A stretch of DNA of 64,000 bases from Lophium mytilinum (lineage: Eukaryota; Ascomycota; Dothideomycetes; Mytilinidiales; Mytilinidiaceae). Both the position numbers and the translations under genes were made by a program. This document shows, one piece after another, positions 11,621-22,464 of the stretch (positions are counted from its first letter, which is position 1; each line of letters starts with the position of its first letter). The notes below the pieces were generated by a model. That model did not search any database. It was not told the DNA's origin and saw only the letters and a list, made by a program, of their open reading frames with translations. The DNA lies in the NCBI GenBank assembly GCA_010093605.1, contig MU004182.1:2713195-2777194 (forward strand), read 5' to 3'.

Positions 11621-13288
11621 ATATAAGGCCTTATTCTAAATAATAGCTATCTTATAAGTTTAATTTTTATTATTTATTAATAATTTTTAAGTAGATATCT
11701 ATGCGTTTATTTATAGCGGGGACGTTAAGTTAAAATACATTAATTTTAGTAAGAAATTATATAGTTTATATATAAGGTCCTATTATAATAAATAATATAT
11801 AAATATAAATAAGAATTATAATAGCCCCCTTTTAATTTCTATACCTCCCTCTATAATAGCGCCTATATCTTTTAATTTCCTTCTATATACTCTATAATGC
11901 TATAGTTAATTTCTATACTAAATTTTATAGTCTTTATAACTATACTATTCTTATTAATAGATTCTTTAAATATCTACCTACTTATACTATTTTTTTTATA
12001 GTAATTAAGATAAAGGCCTTTAAAATACTATTAACTAGTATCTACTCTTTAAGTACGCTATATACTACTACTAGCACCTCTTAAAAAATATTAAGAAGAG
12101 CTTTAGTATATATACTTTATACCTATTCTTCTTTCTTACTTACTAGGTTAATAATATAGCTATTAAGCGTATTTTAGCTAAAATAGAGGCCTTAAAAGGC
12201 GGCCTAGGTATTAGCGCCTAGCTACGCGTAAAGAACTCTAGAAAGTAGCTAGTAAGAGACTACCTAGCTTATTACTATAGGTAGATTATAAGCGGCTATA
12301 ATAAGTACTTTAATAGAACTATCTATAAGAAGAGAGAGGGGCCTATTCTCTCTCTTTTTAACTATCTATAGTATTAAATAATTAAGTACTATACTTAGAA
12401 GTAGACTAAGGCTATAGAATTAATATAGTAATAGGCTTAACTATATAATACTTATTATATTAAAAGGCTTACGCCTAAGGTTTATTATACTACCCGCCTA
12501 TTTTATATATAAATACTAACTATTTTAGAGTAAGAAGCTTCTATATAAGAATATATAGCTAGCTAGAGGCTATTATATTTATATAAATATACTTATAGAG
12601 CTAGAGTATACTACTTTCTCTATCTATATTATATAGTACTAGTTTTCTAAGATCTATATTATAAAGCTCTAGAAGTATACCTATTTATATAGAGAGTTTT
12701 AAAATTATAACTTTCTATATAAGTATACTATAGCTCTTCTTATAAAGCTATATAGGCCTATTATAGAGTTTACTAGTAGCTACTATTTAAAGTAGTAGGT
12801 AGCTAGCTATAGTTCTTTAGAATATAATATACTCTATAACTATATAGCTAGCTCTAGATATATATAGCTAGTAAGAATTAATAATATACTACTTTTAAAT
12901 AACTACCGCGCGCTACTATAGAAGGTTACCTATAGCGCTACTTAAAGAAAGAAAAAGTAGGCTAGTAAGTAGCTATCTAATACTAGATTAGGCTAGAAAT
13001 ATAGTATTTATAGGCTTTTAGGCTATAATAGAGTAAATAAATAGATATATAGAGGCTATTTAACTCTCTAAGTAAAGAAATAGTTAAAATTAGATAATTT
13101 TTAATAGAGAAATAGTATTTTTATTTATTTCTATATATTTAGATACTAATACTAGAAAATATAGGCTATTTTTATAGTTCTATAGGCTATTTTTTCTTAG
13201 TTTAAGTATACTAGGCTAATTTTCTTTATTTTCTTATATTCTAAGGTATAGTAGTAGTAGCTAATTATATATATTATAAAATTAAAAT

Positions 13289-13495
13289 TTAATACTATAC
13301 TAAGGCCTATATATAGTTATATAATAGCTAGAAATACCTTAGAGATATATAGACGCAGAGCTAATACTTAAAGGGGCCTAGTAGCTAGCTATTAGACCTT
13401 AATTAGTATAGGCTTAGTAATTTAGTGTCTTTATAGCGTTTATAGGCATTAAAGAATATTTACTGCTAAGATACAGGTATTAAAGACTATTGTCC
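13289..13495 (-). repeat. Right terminal inverted repeat of the MULE
   Basis: Mirror of 9952-10158. It ends CTATTGTCC at 13495. Confidence 0.85.
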
Positions 13496-13504
13496 AGCAT
13501 TTTG
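13496..13504. repeat. Right 9-bp target-site duplication of the MULE
   Basis: AGCATTTTG, pairing with AGCATTCTG at 9943-9951. Confidence 0.75.
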
Positions 13505-13902
13505 GACACGAGGCTGCCAACCAGTGCCGGCTGTCCAAAGGCTGGCGGTTAGAGAAACGAGGCTAGCCGTGCTGCACCGCAGGTCTCCGAAAGCTTCGCC
13601 CATCTCCTACCTTCAGAGCTCTGCCCTTTCCCCGTAGTTCCCGCTTAGTGTCAAAGCCGACTCAATTTGCTTCCCATCGTCATGCTTTTGTTTGCCTGCT
13701 TGCAATGAATTACCGCAACAGCTAGTAAATTAACCCGGAGATGGAGGAGTGAAGGAGAGGGGATTGGGGAGCGAGAAGGCGGAGCACGGGATGTTTAATG
13801 GCTGACATTCTGCTTGGGCCTGCTTAAGAGAATTGCAACCTTCTATATCCAGCTGCATTGAATCGACATCTCAGTCATAACATCCATCAAAATCGGGCGA
13901 GA
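13505..13902. other. Intergenic between MULE and tyrosinase 3' end
   Basis: 398 bp of normal composition with no gene. The transposon lies only about 400 bp downstream of the tyrosinase stop. Confidence 0.5.
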
Positions 13903-16257
13903 TCAAACATCTCCGGGCGCAGCGCCGCCTAATCTTCCCTCGGTCGTATCCCACAACATCGTGTATGCCGAGTACTGCGACGGCTTGCTTGCCTCCGAGA
14001 AATGGGTCCCTTGAGCCGTAGCGACCGAGATTTTCAGCGACGGCATGTTTTCCTTTGGAATGATGTTTTCATAGAACTATTGCGGAAGAAGTTAGCTCCT
14101 TTCTGTCAGAAACCAAGGAAAGACCCACATCAGTGATTCGCCAGTGCAAATTCTTCCTCAAGTACTCAATAACTTCGACCTGATCCAAACTTCCCAAAGT
14201 CAGACCTCTCTGTGCCTCGCCCAAAGTAATGCGCTCGATCAAGTAGTCTGTGAGGATGACTTGACCAGAGGACAGAGCATTCTCGTCTCGTAGCTCCTTG
14301 CAGCTCGCGCAGCCCGACTCATCCACGCCGCGGCCTTCGACTTCGGAGCTGAAATTGTAGACACGGCCGATTGCGGTTAGGTCGTCGGCAAAGTCATAAG
14401 CGCTGGTTGAGGGGACGTCGCCCAGGAAGAAGGTGATGGAGTATGGACGGCCCTCGAGAGCAAATCTACCATGAATCAGCGGAGCGGCAAACAGAGACTG
14501 CTATTTTGGCACCTACCTTTCATACACCACGTTCACAACATAGTCGTTGCTTTGCCACGATGCGGGCGCTGGGTCTCCAAATGCATCAGAGGAGATATCA
14601 CCAAGCGGGGCCTGGATACTGTCCGAGACCGGCTTGGGAACCATATCGATCAAAGCTGGTGGGAAGTTCTCGACTAGGAGGTTCTCTGCAGTCATTGCTG
14701 CCATCTGCTGCCGGGCAGCTTTTTTGTTTGATTGCAGAAGCAACGCAGCCTTGGGGGTGGTCGAGTATAACCGCTCAATTTCCGTATGGATAGAGTTGGA
14801 ATATGCTTCTTGGTCGAATTTGCCATCTTTGGTGAACACCCATTTCTTCAATTCTGGATAGGTGTAGCCGAATTCCTGGTGCTTGAAGCTGCAGGTCACC
14901 GATGTAAAGAGATTGCCTTCTTCATCGGTTGAGAAAGGGCTAAGCTTTGCTTCCGGCCCATTTCTTCCTCCAGCTCCTGTATCCAGCCACTTGTGGGTCT
15001 CTGGGGAGAAGAGGTCCTGCCAAATAGCCAGAAGACGGTCAACGTTGCTACAGCGGTCAGTGTACAAAATTCACAGCAATGGAAACCTAGCTCACCAATG
15101 ATGCAGCCAAAAGAGCGGATCATATGCTGCCGTGGAAGGGTCGCCGAGATACCCACTTCCGCCGGAGAAGTTGTGGATATTGTTGTGGATGGCTTCCAAA
15201 GATGGATACTCTACCACTCGCTGCCCGTACTTGAACGAGCCTGTTGAAAATTTCTCATACGGCATCACAGGCTTCCCTTGTGCATCGACAGATCTAAAGA
15301 GTCTGTAGACTGCCTCAGGAAGAGTGTTGGCATAGTACTTGCCATGTTCATTGCCAACAGATCCCTGAAGCTGCTTAGTGATCTTTTTGTAGTCCTGGTT
15401 CTGACCTTCAAAGTACGCGCTCTTCTGGGCCAGAGAGACTTCTGTGTTCCATTTTTTTACGTTCAGCTTTGCGGGGAGGTCAGGCCATCGTGATGTTACT
15501 CTGCACGCCTCATACTATGCTTCTTAGTATAAGCACTATGCCTGTGCACACATACGTACCCAAGGTGCAGTTTCATCCTTAACGCCATAGTTGCCGAAAC
15601 TGCCCGGCACAGCGAATTGGAACATAGGATTGTCAATGGGGACAGCAATTTCGGTCTTCGTTCGAACAGGAATTTGTTTCTGTGTTATGATGAAAGGCAC
15701 ATTGGGTCCGGATCCAGGGATCTTGTTCACGGGATCATCTGGGTTGGTCGGATTCCAGTCGGGTTTCTTCATGGCCCAGTCCCAAAAAGGTAGCCTCCAG
15801 GTATCAGCCGCCTTGATCATGTCATCTTGATCTTTTTTGGCGAAAGTGCTAGGAATCAATGCAAGCATCTCCTCATGAAGCCTTTGCTCAAAGAGAAGCA
15901 TATATGGCGTGTGCCACGTCGCAAAAGTGACCCTGTCATGGGCGCAATAGTAGCCGCCTGACTCCTTCGGGTTCCTAGGCCATGGGAGGAGGGGATATCC
16001 GTGGATTCCTGCGAGTGTGATTAGCGTACAGGAGAGCTGTACTTATTGTTGTCTCTACCTGCTATGTTGAGATAGGATCGATCATCGTTCTTATCCAAGC
16101 CTCTATTCTGAAATTTGATGAGGGCATAGATGAACAACGATCTCTGATTGAGGTCATTAGGATCGGAGGAGAACCACCATTCATCAATCTCTCGTCGGAT
16201 TGGGAGCTCGCCGTTAGGCCCACGGCCTGTTTGGATGCCTTTGATAGCAATGGGCAT
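13903..16257 (-). CDS. Tyrosinase (polyphenol oxidase), six exons
   Basis: Model: complement join(13903..14076, 14129..14465, 14517..15047, 15096..15508, 15560..16008, 16059..16257), 700 aa; all introns are 48-52 bp with in-phase GT-AG ends. Tyrosinases are type-3 copper enzymes that oxidise monophenols and diphenols to quinones, feeding melanin-like pigment formation. Copper ligands are all visible: CuA His69 (IHGYP), His90 (YYCAHD, with the Cys two residues before it that forms the thioether bridge in fungal enzymes) and His99 (TWHTPY); CuB His324 and His328 (IHNNIH) and His352 (FWLHHC). The conserved C..TSR stretch ([10 protein letters not shown]) is restored by the third-from-last splice. 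The C-terminal shielding domain ends in [13 protein letters not shown]. No signal peptide is seen, so a cytosolic latent proenzyme is likely. Intact despite the nearby RIP-mutated transposon. Confidence 0.93.
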
Positions 16258-19017
16258 TCTGAAGATCAGAATAATTGGGAGGGAGCGAGGTTAATTTTCG
16301 GCACAGGAGCGGAAGCACGCAGCAGTCAAAAACGATTGAAAAAGATAGAGCCACCTCTCGGCCGCGGCTTGAACACCTTTATGTAGGCAACGGAATCCGA
16401 GTGGCAGGAAGTGATGAATCCAGTAGCATACACCGGTCCCCATCTGGGAGTCGGATGTCCGTGCTCGATGCACAGTTCTGTACTGATTATGCGAAGCAGC
16501 CAAGTTAGCCTTCGCGTCTCGTTTGCGTGATCTAGGCCTGGCTTTCGACATCCTTGGCGGTGTCGAGCCACAATCTTACTGCGTGATGCAGTCAATTGCG
16601 TGGTCCTTCAGAGAAGCGAAGAGACGAGCATGCGTCTTTCATCGCTGGTCGTAGGAATCTAACGTTAGCCAGAACGAGGCCTCGGTAGGCGGACTGAACT
16701 CATCTGCATTCTTGAGGTCTAGACTTTCCGCAGAGAGTCGATCGACTCGGCAATAACAGTGATGGTGCATGCCAACGAGCAAGATTGAAACTCTGATTGG
16801 CGATTTACCAGTGGCATTCGAAACCTTCATGGCTGCTGGCAGGGGAGGATGCCTGAACATTGAGGTGCTGAAGGCTTTGGCTGAGCTGAAATACGATGGC
16901 AGCAACTAAGATATCAGTAGCTTGAGTTTTGGATGTGACGAATGTAGGCCAAAGGTGCAGAGGGAACGGCAATGCAAGCCTCCCGAATCGGCAGCACACT
17001 CGCTTGCGCGTTATGCGTCGGGTGGAAACGCACTCCCGAAAGAAATCCAAAGTGCTCTACAAAATATTACCTAGACATCAACGCTCAATTTGAAAGAGAG
17101 TCGCACCTTACCCTATCCTTACTAAGTTTACCAGATTTCTTCATATATTTAGGCATCTGAAACTGTGGTATATGGCGGTTTTTGGTATAATCGGTCAAAA
17201 ATTCTTTATTGGCTGTCTCCACCCGCTGCATACCCGGAGCGTGACGTAGGTAGGCAGTTTTGAGCTGGAAACTCAGCCAGCCATGTGGCCATGACCACTT
17301 GCCGAGCCAGTAAACAATGCCTGCTTTGACCTCCAAGACGGAACGACAGAACTCGAAAGGAAACGTATCTGCTTAATTCAGGGTTTGGATTGGCGCAATG
17401 GTAGCGCAGGGTGGGGAGGTATGAACTACTCTTTCAGCTACTGATGAGGCTGGCTGGAAGCTGTCTGCTGTCAAAGCTTTCTGTCGGATTGTGGAGCTCC
17501 GACTTTTCTAATTCGTACAAGCCTTACCTGCACGTTTTGTTCTTGCAGGCTCTGGCCCCCAAATAGGCCTTTGGAGGCATGCAATCGCTCAGAGATGCCT
17601 CCGGAGCCAACAGTCTTCAATGCCGACGACCACGATGATAGTGCTAAGAAACACGTCTCCATGATCCTTGCTCTAATAGTTTTGACCAATTCAACGTAGA
17701 GCAGCGTAGAGGCACGCTAAAGCAATGGCAGAGCTGTTGAACTTCGCACAGATGGATGCTGCAAGGAAATAAGTCGCGAATAGGCATGTTTGGCGCTAAA
17801 ACGTTCAGTCATGATCCACATTCCTCTCTCGCCGACTTCCAGTTCTACCGGCGACATATCGACGCGACTTTTAGCCGCAAGTAGAGGTGGGACTTCTCAC
17901 TGCTTGTCTTCTAGCTCCGCTTTCGCCCACAATTTCGGTCGTTTTTGAACACGCGCTCGCCGATTTCGTCGCCAGGGAATAAGATGAAGCCCATAGCTCC
18001 GGGTGATATCATCTAGTGAGCTTCCGCAATTTTTCAGGAGTGGCTTCAATTCCAGGCTGGGCGTCATTTTCTTAGTGGAGTTCGATTTCGGAATACCATC
18101 CTGGCCTTAACCCTCGCCGCCAAAGATAAAAGTATAATATCCAGGATGCTGTGTTATCCCGAATCTGGCGCGGTAGGGAACTCGGCAAAATTAGGGCAAG
18201 TATATGCGTACATTTCCAAAGCTAGCGTTCGTTTATTTGGAATTGGATGTCGCGAGCGCTAGTATGATGGAAAGAATCAAAAGTAGGTGTGAGTGAAGCT
18301 GTTGTATTGATGATGATAAGGTAGGTAGCTCTTGAACGGAACGAGGAAAGAGATAAGCAGGCTGCTGAGTAAGCGGCTAGGCAGGAATGAGCGCTACTTT
18401 GACCAATTCCACATTCACGGGGATAGCTTTGCCTTAGCGGGTCAGAATGTAGTTCGCTAGTACAAACTGCAATATCATTCCTCGCCATCTTCCCTACTTC
18501 AACTATCATGGATCGCCATTCCAGGAGATGTGGCTGAAGCTGTGGCGGTGCATCTAGGCTATACGAGTCACGTGATCTGGGCGGACAGCTCCGCCATCAT
18601 GACTCAAGATAGCTCATACTCCACAACTCTGCCTCGCCAGCCTCACGCTTGCAACCTTCATCCTTGGAAGCCTGAAACCCAGACCACATCCGCCTGAGGC
18701 CGCGCCGTCCTAGGATAATGACGTGGTAAGCAAACCGTCGAACGGGAAACAGGGCACAGCCACACGCCTCCCGCCACGTGAGTCATTACTACAGGCAGCA
18801 CCTTTAAGACATGTCTCCCGCCTCTCCGCTTCATAGATTTCCTATCTAGTCCTTTCTACTGTTATCAGAAGCCGTTTGAATTCACGCGAGAAGGCTTGAG
18901 TGGCGTCGATATCAGTCTATCCCCAACGACTATCTGTACAGTAAACGCACGTCCCAACTCTACCCTACCCCGATCACGATTTCTCCGTCACAAGACTCCA
19001 TTCATCTGTCTGAAACT
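16258..19017. other. 2.8-kb intergenic region, nothing recognised
   Basis: Several 60-95-codon frames occur on both strands without motifs, ATG context or splice continuity. A tRNA-like D-arm near 17391 lacks the rest of a tRNA. Just upstream of 19018 the sequence is pyrimidine-rich, as expected of a fungal promoter or leader. Confidence 0.5.
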
Positions 19018-19626
19018 ATGGATCCTCAAACCCTATCAGCCGACCTTCGCGCCCCATCTATCCCCAACAAGCGCCTACACGCCCGCACCGCCAAATTCGG
19101 CTCCGCAGCCCAAGTCGCGTTTGCCATGTCCGACGTCCCATCCCCAGATATCGCACAAACAAAACGGGGCACTTACACCCATCTCGCCTCCTTCATCCGC
19201 CCAGATGCTGGCAAACCCAAGGATCGACGTGGAAGCACCGGCCTCTTCATGCGCCGCCACGCCGCGGGGAAGCACGGCCTGAACGCCATGCAGGGCGAAG
19301 AGGGCGCGCGGTGGGCGGAGCGCGAGGCGGACATGGACGTCGAGGATGCTGTGTGGGCATGGGCGTGCGAGGCGGAGTCTGAGAGCGAGTTGGGTGGGCA
19401 GGGGATGAGTATGGAGGGGCTAGTTGGAGAGAGAAGGGAGGGAGGGTATGGAGGATTAGTGGAGCGGGCGGTGAGCTCGAACCATGAGAGGTTGAGGAAG
19501 AGGCTGGAGGGAGATGGATGGGAGTTCGTTGGGGGGCGGTATGGGGAGATAGAGGAGGTGGGCGTGGAGAGCGAGGGAAGCGAGGTAGACGAGGAGTTTG
19601 ATGTTGTTGTGATTTGTGGGGTGTAG
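19018..19626 (+). CDS. Hypothetical protein, 202 aa, acidic C-terminus
   Basis: Single-exon frame starting MDPQTLSADLRAPSIPNKR. The middle is basic (KPKDRRGSTGLFMRRHAAGKHGLN); the C-terminal half is rich in Glu, Gly and Ser (ESESELGG, EEVGVESEGSEVDEEFD). No signal peptide or membrane segment. Codon use resembles neighbouring genes, with a GC-rich third position. I do not recognise the family. The overlapping minus-strand frame across the Ser-rich half is a shadow. An alternative frame starting 18896 is less likely because it ends within this gene. Confidence 0.55.
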   Translation: MDPQTLSADLRAPSIPNKRLHARTAKFGSAAQVAFAMSDVPSPDIAQTKRGTYTHLASFIRPDAGKPKDRRGSTGLFMRRHAAGKHGLNAMQGEEGARWAEREADMDVEDAVWAWACEAESESELGGQGMSMEGLVGERREGGYGGLVERAVSSNHERLRKRLEGDGWEFVGGRYGEIEEVGVESEGSEVDEEFDVVVICGV

Positions 19627-19989
19627 TGTGAAGCAGAGGAGTTTTCTTTTGTCTTGATACCCTGGTCTTTCGTTTTGGTGGGTTTCATTCTCTGTATCGT
19701 ATATGACCTGGCTGAGATTCAACGCCTTTCAAACTCTTCAGAGCGTGTATGGATCTTTCAGCCAGCCTCGCAGACTTGTAACGACTCGTCACGTGACTTG
19801 GTTTAAAGACAAACTTTCGACGACACATGCTGACCTTTCAAGGATGGAAGTTCGTCTAACTACGTATCTAATATGTTGGCTTTTGGTGATAATTTGTTGT
19901 GTATAACCATCGATTTCGTGACTCTCGGTGTCCTAAAAGTGTTTAAGCGGGTACAGCAGTGGCTCAGCTTCATAACCCGACGATAATAG

Positions 19990-20049
19990 GCGCACGCCGC
20001 GTGCTCTCCGCGTCTACTAAAAATTGATCTACGCGGTTAGAAATGTGAC
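19990..20049 (+). repeat. Diverged 60-bp direct repeat, copy 1
   Basis: Shares GCACGCCGCGT, CTCC.CGTC.AC.AAA and GCGGTTAGA blocks with 20169-20228 at an offset of 179 bp. Several of the differences are C/T or G/A. Confidence 0.6.
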
Positions 20050-20168
20050 TCTTTGTAACTGAGAGAGACAGGATCTCCACTAACGCATCCCAGCAACCTT
20101 TTCTAACCCTATTTCTGTAGACTCGATTCAGAGGGTCACGCAAATAGCTAGAATAGCAACTACTAAAC

Positions 20169-20228
20169 GTGCACGCCGCGTCCCCTCCACGTCCACCAAA
20201 AGAGGAGTTGCGCGGTTAGATCTGTAAC
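20169..20228 (+). repeat. Diverged 60-bp direct repeat, copy 2
   Basis: Second copy of the 19990-20049 unit. Both lie in the 820-bp gap between the genes at 19018 and 20447, which otherwise shows nothing. Confidence 0.6.
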
Positions 20229-20446
20229 TTAAAGCAATTAAAGAAGGTAAAGTGTTGACTGAGGTGCATTACAGCGGCTTCTTGATCCTAAAATCGTCAA
20301 CCCGATTTCAAGTCTGTTTTCACAAAGTCCTGCCAACACGCCCGAGATCAAAGCGAAGGCGATCGGTTCAACCAAAAGCACGAAAATCCCGATCACAGGT
20401 CTCGGCCTCTAACGCCAGACAAGAGCTGCGTAATGCACAAAAGTAC

Positions 20447-21929
20447 CTACAGGTTATCCCCGTCCCAAATCTCCGCCACCCCACCCTCCGACGTCAACCA
20501 CGCCCAAAAACCCGCCTCTCCATTCTCCTCCGCTGGAGGACCCGGCTCCACCCCTTCAAGATGTTCCACAAGCTCGCCGCCGTCACCCCCGGCCCGTCGC
20601 TCCCGCTCCTCAATCTCCCTCAGGCTCCCCACACGACCCGCCAAGCGACAGCACTCCGCCCGACAAGCCTGCAAAACCTGCATCACGCGCTCCGGGTGCC
20701 GGGCGTCGTCCTCTAAAGCCGCGTTCAATTCCGCTAGCTGTTCCGCCACGCGCGCCGTACCATCCGCCGCATCTTCCAGCCATGCACGCAGTGCCACAAC
20801 GTGCTCCTGCGTGTGGATATCCTCGTCCAGCTCCTCGCGAAGTGCTGACACGCGGTGCTCGAGCTCTTCCACAGTGGGTACGAGCACTATTTCTTCTTCT
20901 GCTGCAGGGGCCGGCAGCTCGCCGTCAGCGTGCTCGGCCTGGGTAGCAGCCACCTCGATATTGGCCTGCTGGATGACATCGTCGCTCGCGGGTACATCAA
21001 ATCCCCCCTCGCCCACTACCACGCCAAAGTACTCGCGCTCAAGCGACTCCCCGCGCAGAAACGCGTCTCTCGTGCTGGGGATGTGCACGCCATCGAGGCG
21101 GTAGCGGAGCAGGCGGTTCCAGGCATGCGTGACGTCGCCGCCGCGCAACGCGAGCTCCGCCGAACAGGGCCTCGGATTCGACGCGTACGAGAAGGAGCCG
21201 GCGGCATGCTCGACGACGGTCGGGCGGACAGCCATGTCGCAGCGAAGCTGGCGCTGGTGCTCGTCGCTGACGATTTGGCTGAGGGTTTGGTAGAGTCGGC
21301 CCTCCTCGGTGCCGCTGTAGACACCGCTCTCGTGCAGGCACATCGCGTACCAGTAGCGCTCGAATCCGGGCTCGAAGACGGCCCACCCGTGTGGTAGCTG
21401 TTCGGCGTGGAGGTACATGTCGTTGTCGAGTTGCTGGAGGCAACAGAGTCGGTGACTCTCCCGCGCTTGCAAATGGGTGAGGACGTCTTGATAAAGCGCC
21501 CAGCTCTCCTGTCGTGATGGGAAGAGGAATTGTTGGTAGCAATTGTAGGCGACGCGGAGGGCGTGATGGACGGAGCGGCCGCGGGCGTGTAAATCTGACG
21601 CTAGTAAGGCGAATCGAAGGGGTGTACTGAAGACGGCCTCCGCAAGGTCATTGAGGTTGGCAGGAGGGGGCATAGTTGGGCTGCGTTTGTAGCGTTGTTT
21701 CCAATCCTCATCGCTCGGGGCTGAATTCCATGCTTCGTGGTGGGATGGTGACGGGCAAGCTTGGCGAGCCACGACGCTGGATCTTGTATGTTAGCTTAGC
21801 CGTATGGGGAACTCAGTTTGTATGGGGCAGGTAAAGGATCGAAATTGAGTTCAGAACTATGGGAACTTACGCCTGGTAAATTGGCCTGAGCCATTCAAGA
21901 TCAGGTCGCTCAAATCTAGCCCACTCCAT
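20447..21929 (-). CDS. Hypothetical helical protein, 462 aa
   Basis: Model: complement join(20447..21776, 21871..21929), with a 94-bp intron (GTAAGT donor, CCAG acceptor). Exon 1 encodes MEWARFERPDLEWLRPIYQ and joins in phase to AVVARQACPSPS. The N-terminal half is helical with several His and Cys residues (ESHRLCCLQQLDNDMYLHAEQLPHGW). Residues around 310-425 form a probable coiled coil (VEELEHRVSALREELDEDI, then GRVGSLREIEERERR). The C-terminus is acidic (GGVAEIWDGDNL). No membrane segment or known domain is recognised. Its overall style resembles the helical N-terminal parts of the RING proteins at 46 and 60 kb, but no RING is present. Confidence 0.65.
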
Positions 21930-22464
21930 AGCTGGGTGTCGCTGCGTATTCCTAACGATTGAACAGTATTGAGCGACTGCAAGATTATCGATGATGATAG
22001 CGATTGAATAGCTGCCCGTGAAGATGACAATGCAAGATAGGATGTTTGTAGACGAGGATGGGAGAACGCGACTCAAGACCAAACAAGTGCAAGCAAAGAG
22101 CAGCTTCCATAATATTGCGAGTCGTTCTTTATTTCGTCCATCGCAAACTTCGAATCACAATCGCAGGAGCCACCGTCTGAGGCGGCCGGGGAATTCATCC
22201 TTTGTTCCAAACCATGAACATCCACCTTGTTCGAATTCATGAAAGTCGGTCGAAGCACTACAAGCAGTGGCAAGAAGGTGTGCACCATTCCTGAGACTCA
22301 AATTTCCCTTTCACGGCAATCTTTGATGAAGTTTGCAGAAAACCACAGTTTGAGGTAGTCTGGCGAGTGGCTGGATGGTAAATTGATGAGCTTCCTCATC
22401 TTTCACACTTTTGAACGTCTGTCGAAACACCAGCATCAGTGCCAAGAAGGTCTACACACCAATC
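21930..22464. other. Intergenic, nothing recognised
   Basis: 5' flank of the hypothetical gene (minus) and 3' flank of the Sro7-like gene (minus). No conserved frame. Confidence 0.5.

Larger units (their letters stand above)
9952..13495 (+). mobile_element. Full-length RIP-degraded Mutator-like DNA transposon (MULE)
   Basis: This 3,544-bp block is strikingly AT-rich against its flanks, with CpA and TpG nearly absent and TpA, TAG and CTA abundant. It begins GGACAATAG and ends CTATTGTCC, carries long terminal inverted repeats of about 207 bp, and is flanked by a 9-bp target duplication; 9 bp is the classic Mutator-superfamily length. The centre keeps a transposase relic on the plus strand. Composition and stop codons say it is dead and mutated by RIP, the fungal premeiotic C-to-T process. 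Copies elsewhere in the genome are expected, because RIP needs duplicated DNA. It belongs with Hop-type fungal MULEs by structure, but the subfamily cannot be told. Confidence 0.87.

Noticed and set aside
10800-12600. Retrotransposon (LTR/gypsy) identity for the AT-rich block
   Set aside because: The ends are inverted, not direct repeats; no LTR TG..CA ends or primer-binding site; the readable relic is a MULE transposase.
17388-17470. tRNA-like D-arm (TTGGCGCAATGGTAGCGC)
   Set aside because: A D-stem/loop pattern is present, but no anticodon stem, T-arm with GTTCRANYC or matching acceptor stem follows at the right distance.
20855-21397. Plus-strand 180-codon frame opposite the 20447 gene
   Set aside because: Shadow of the GC-rich minus-strand gene, whose splice and coiled-coil pattern are coherent.
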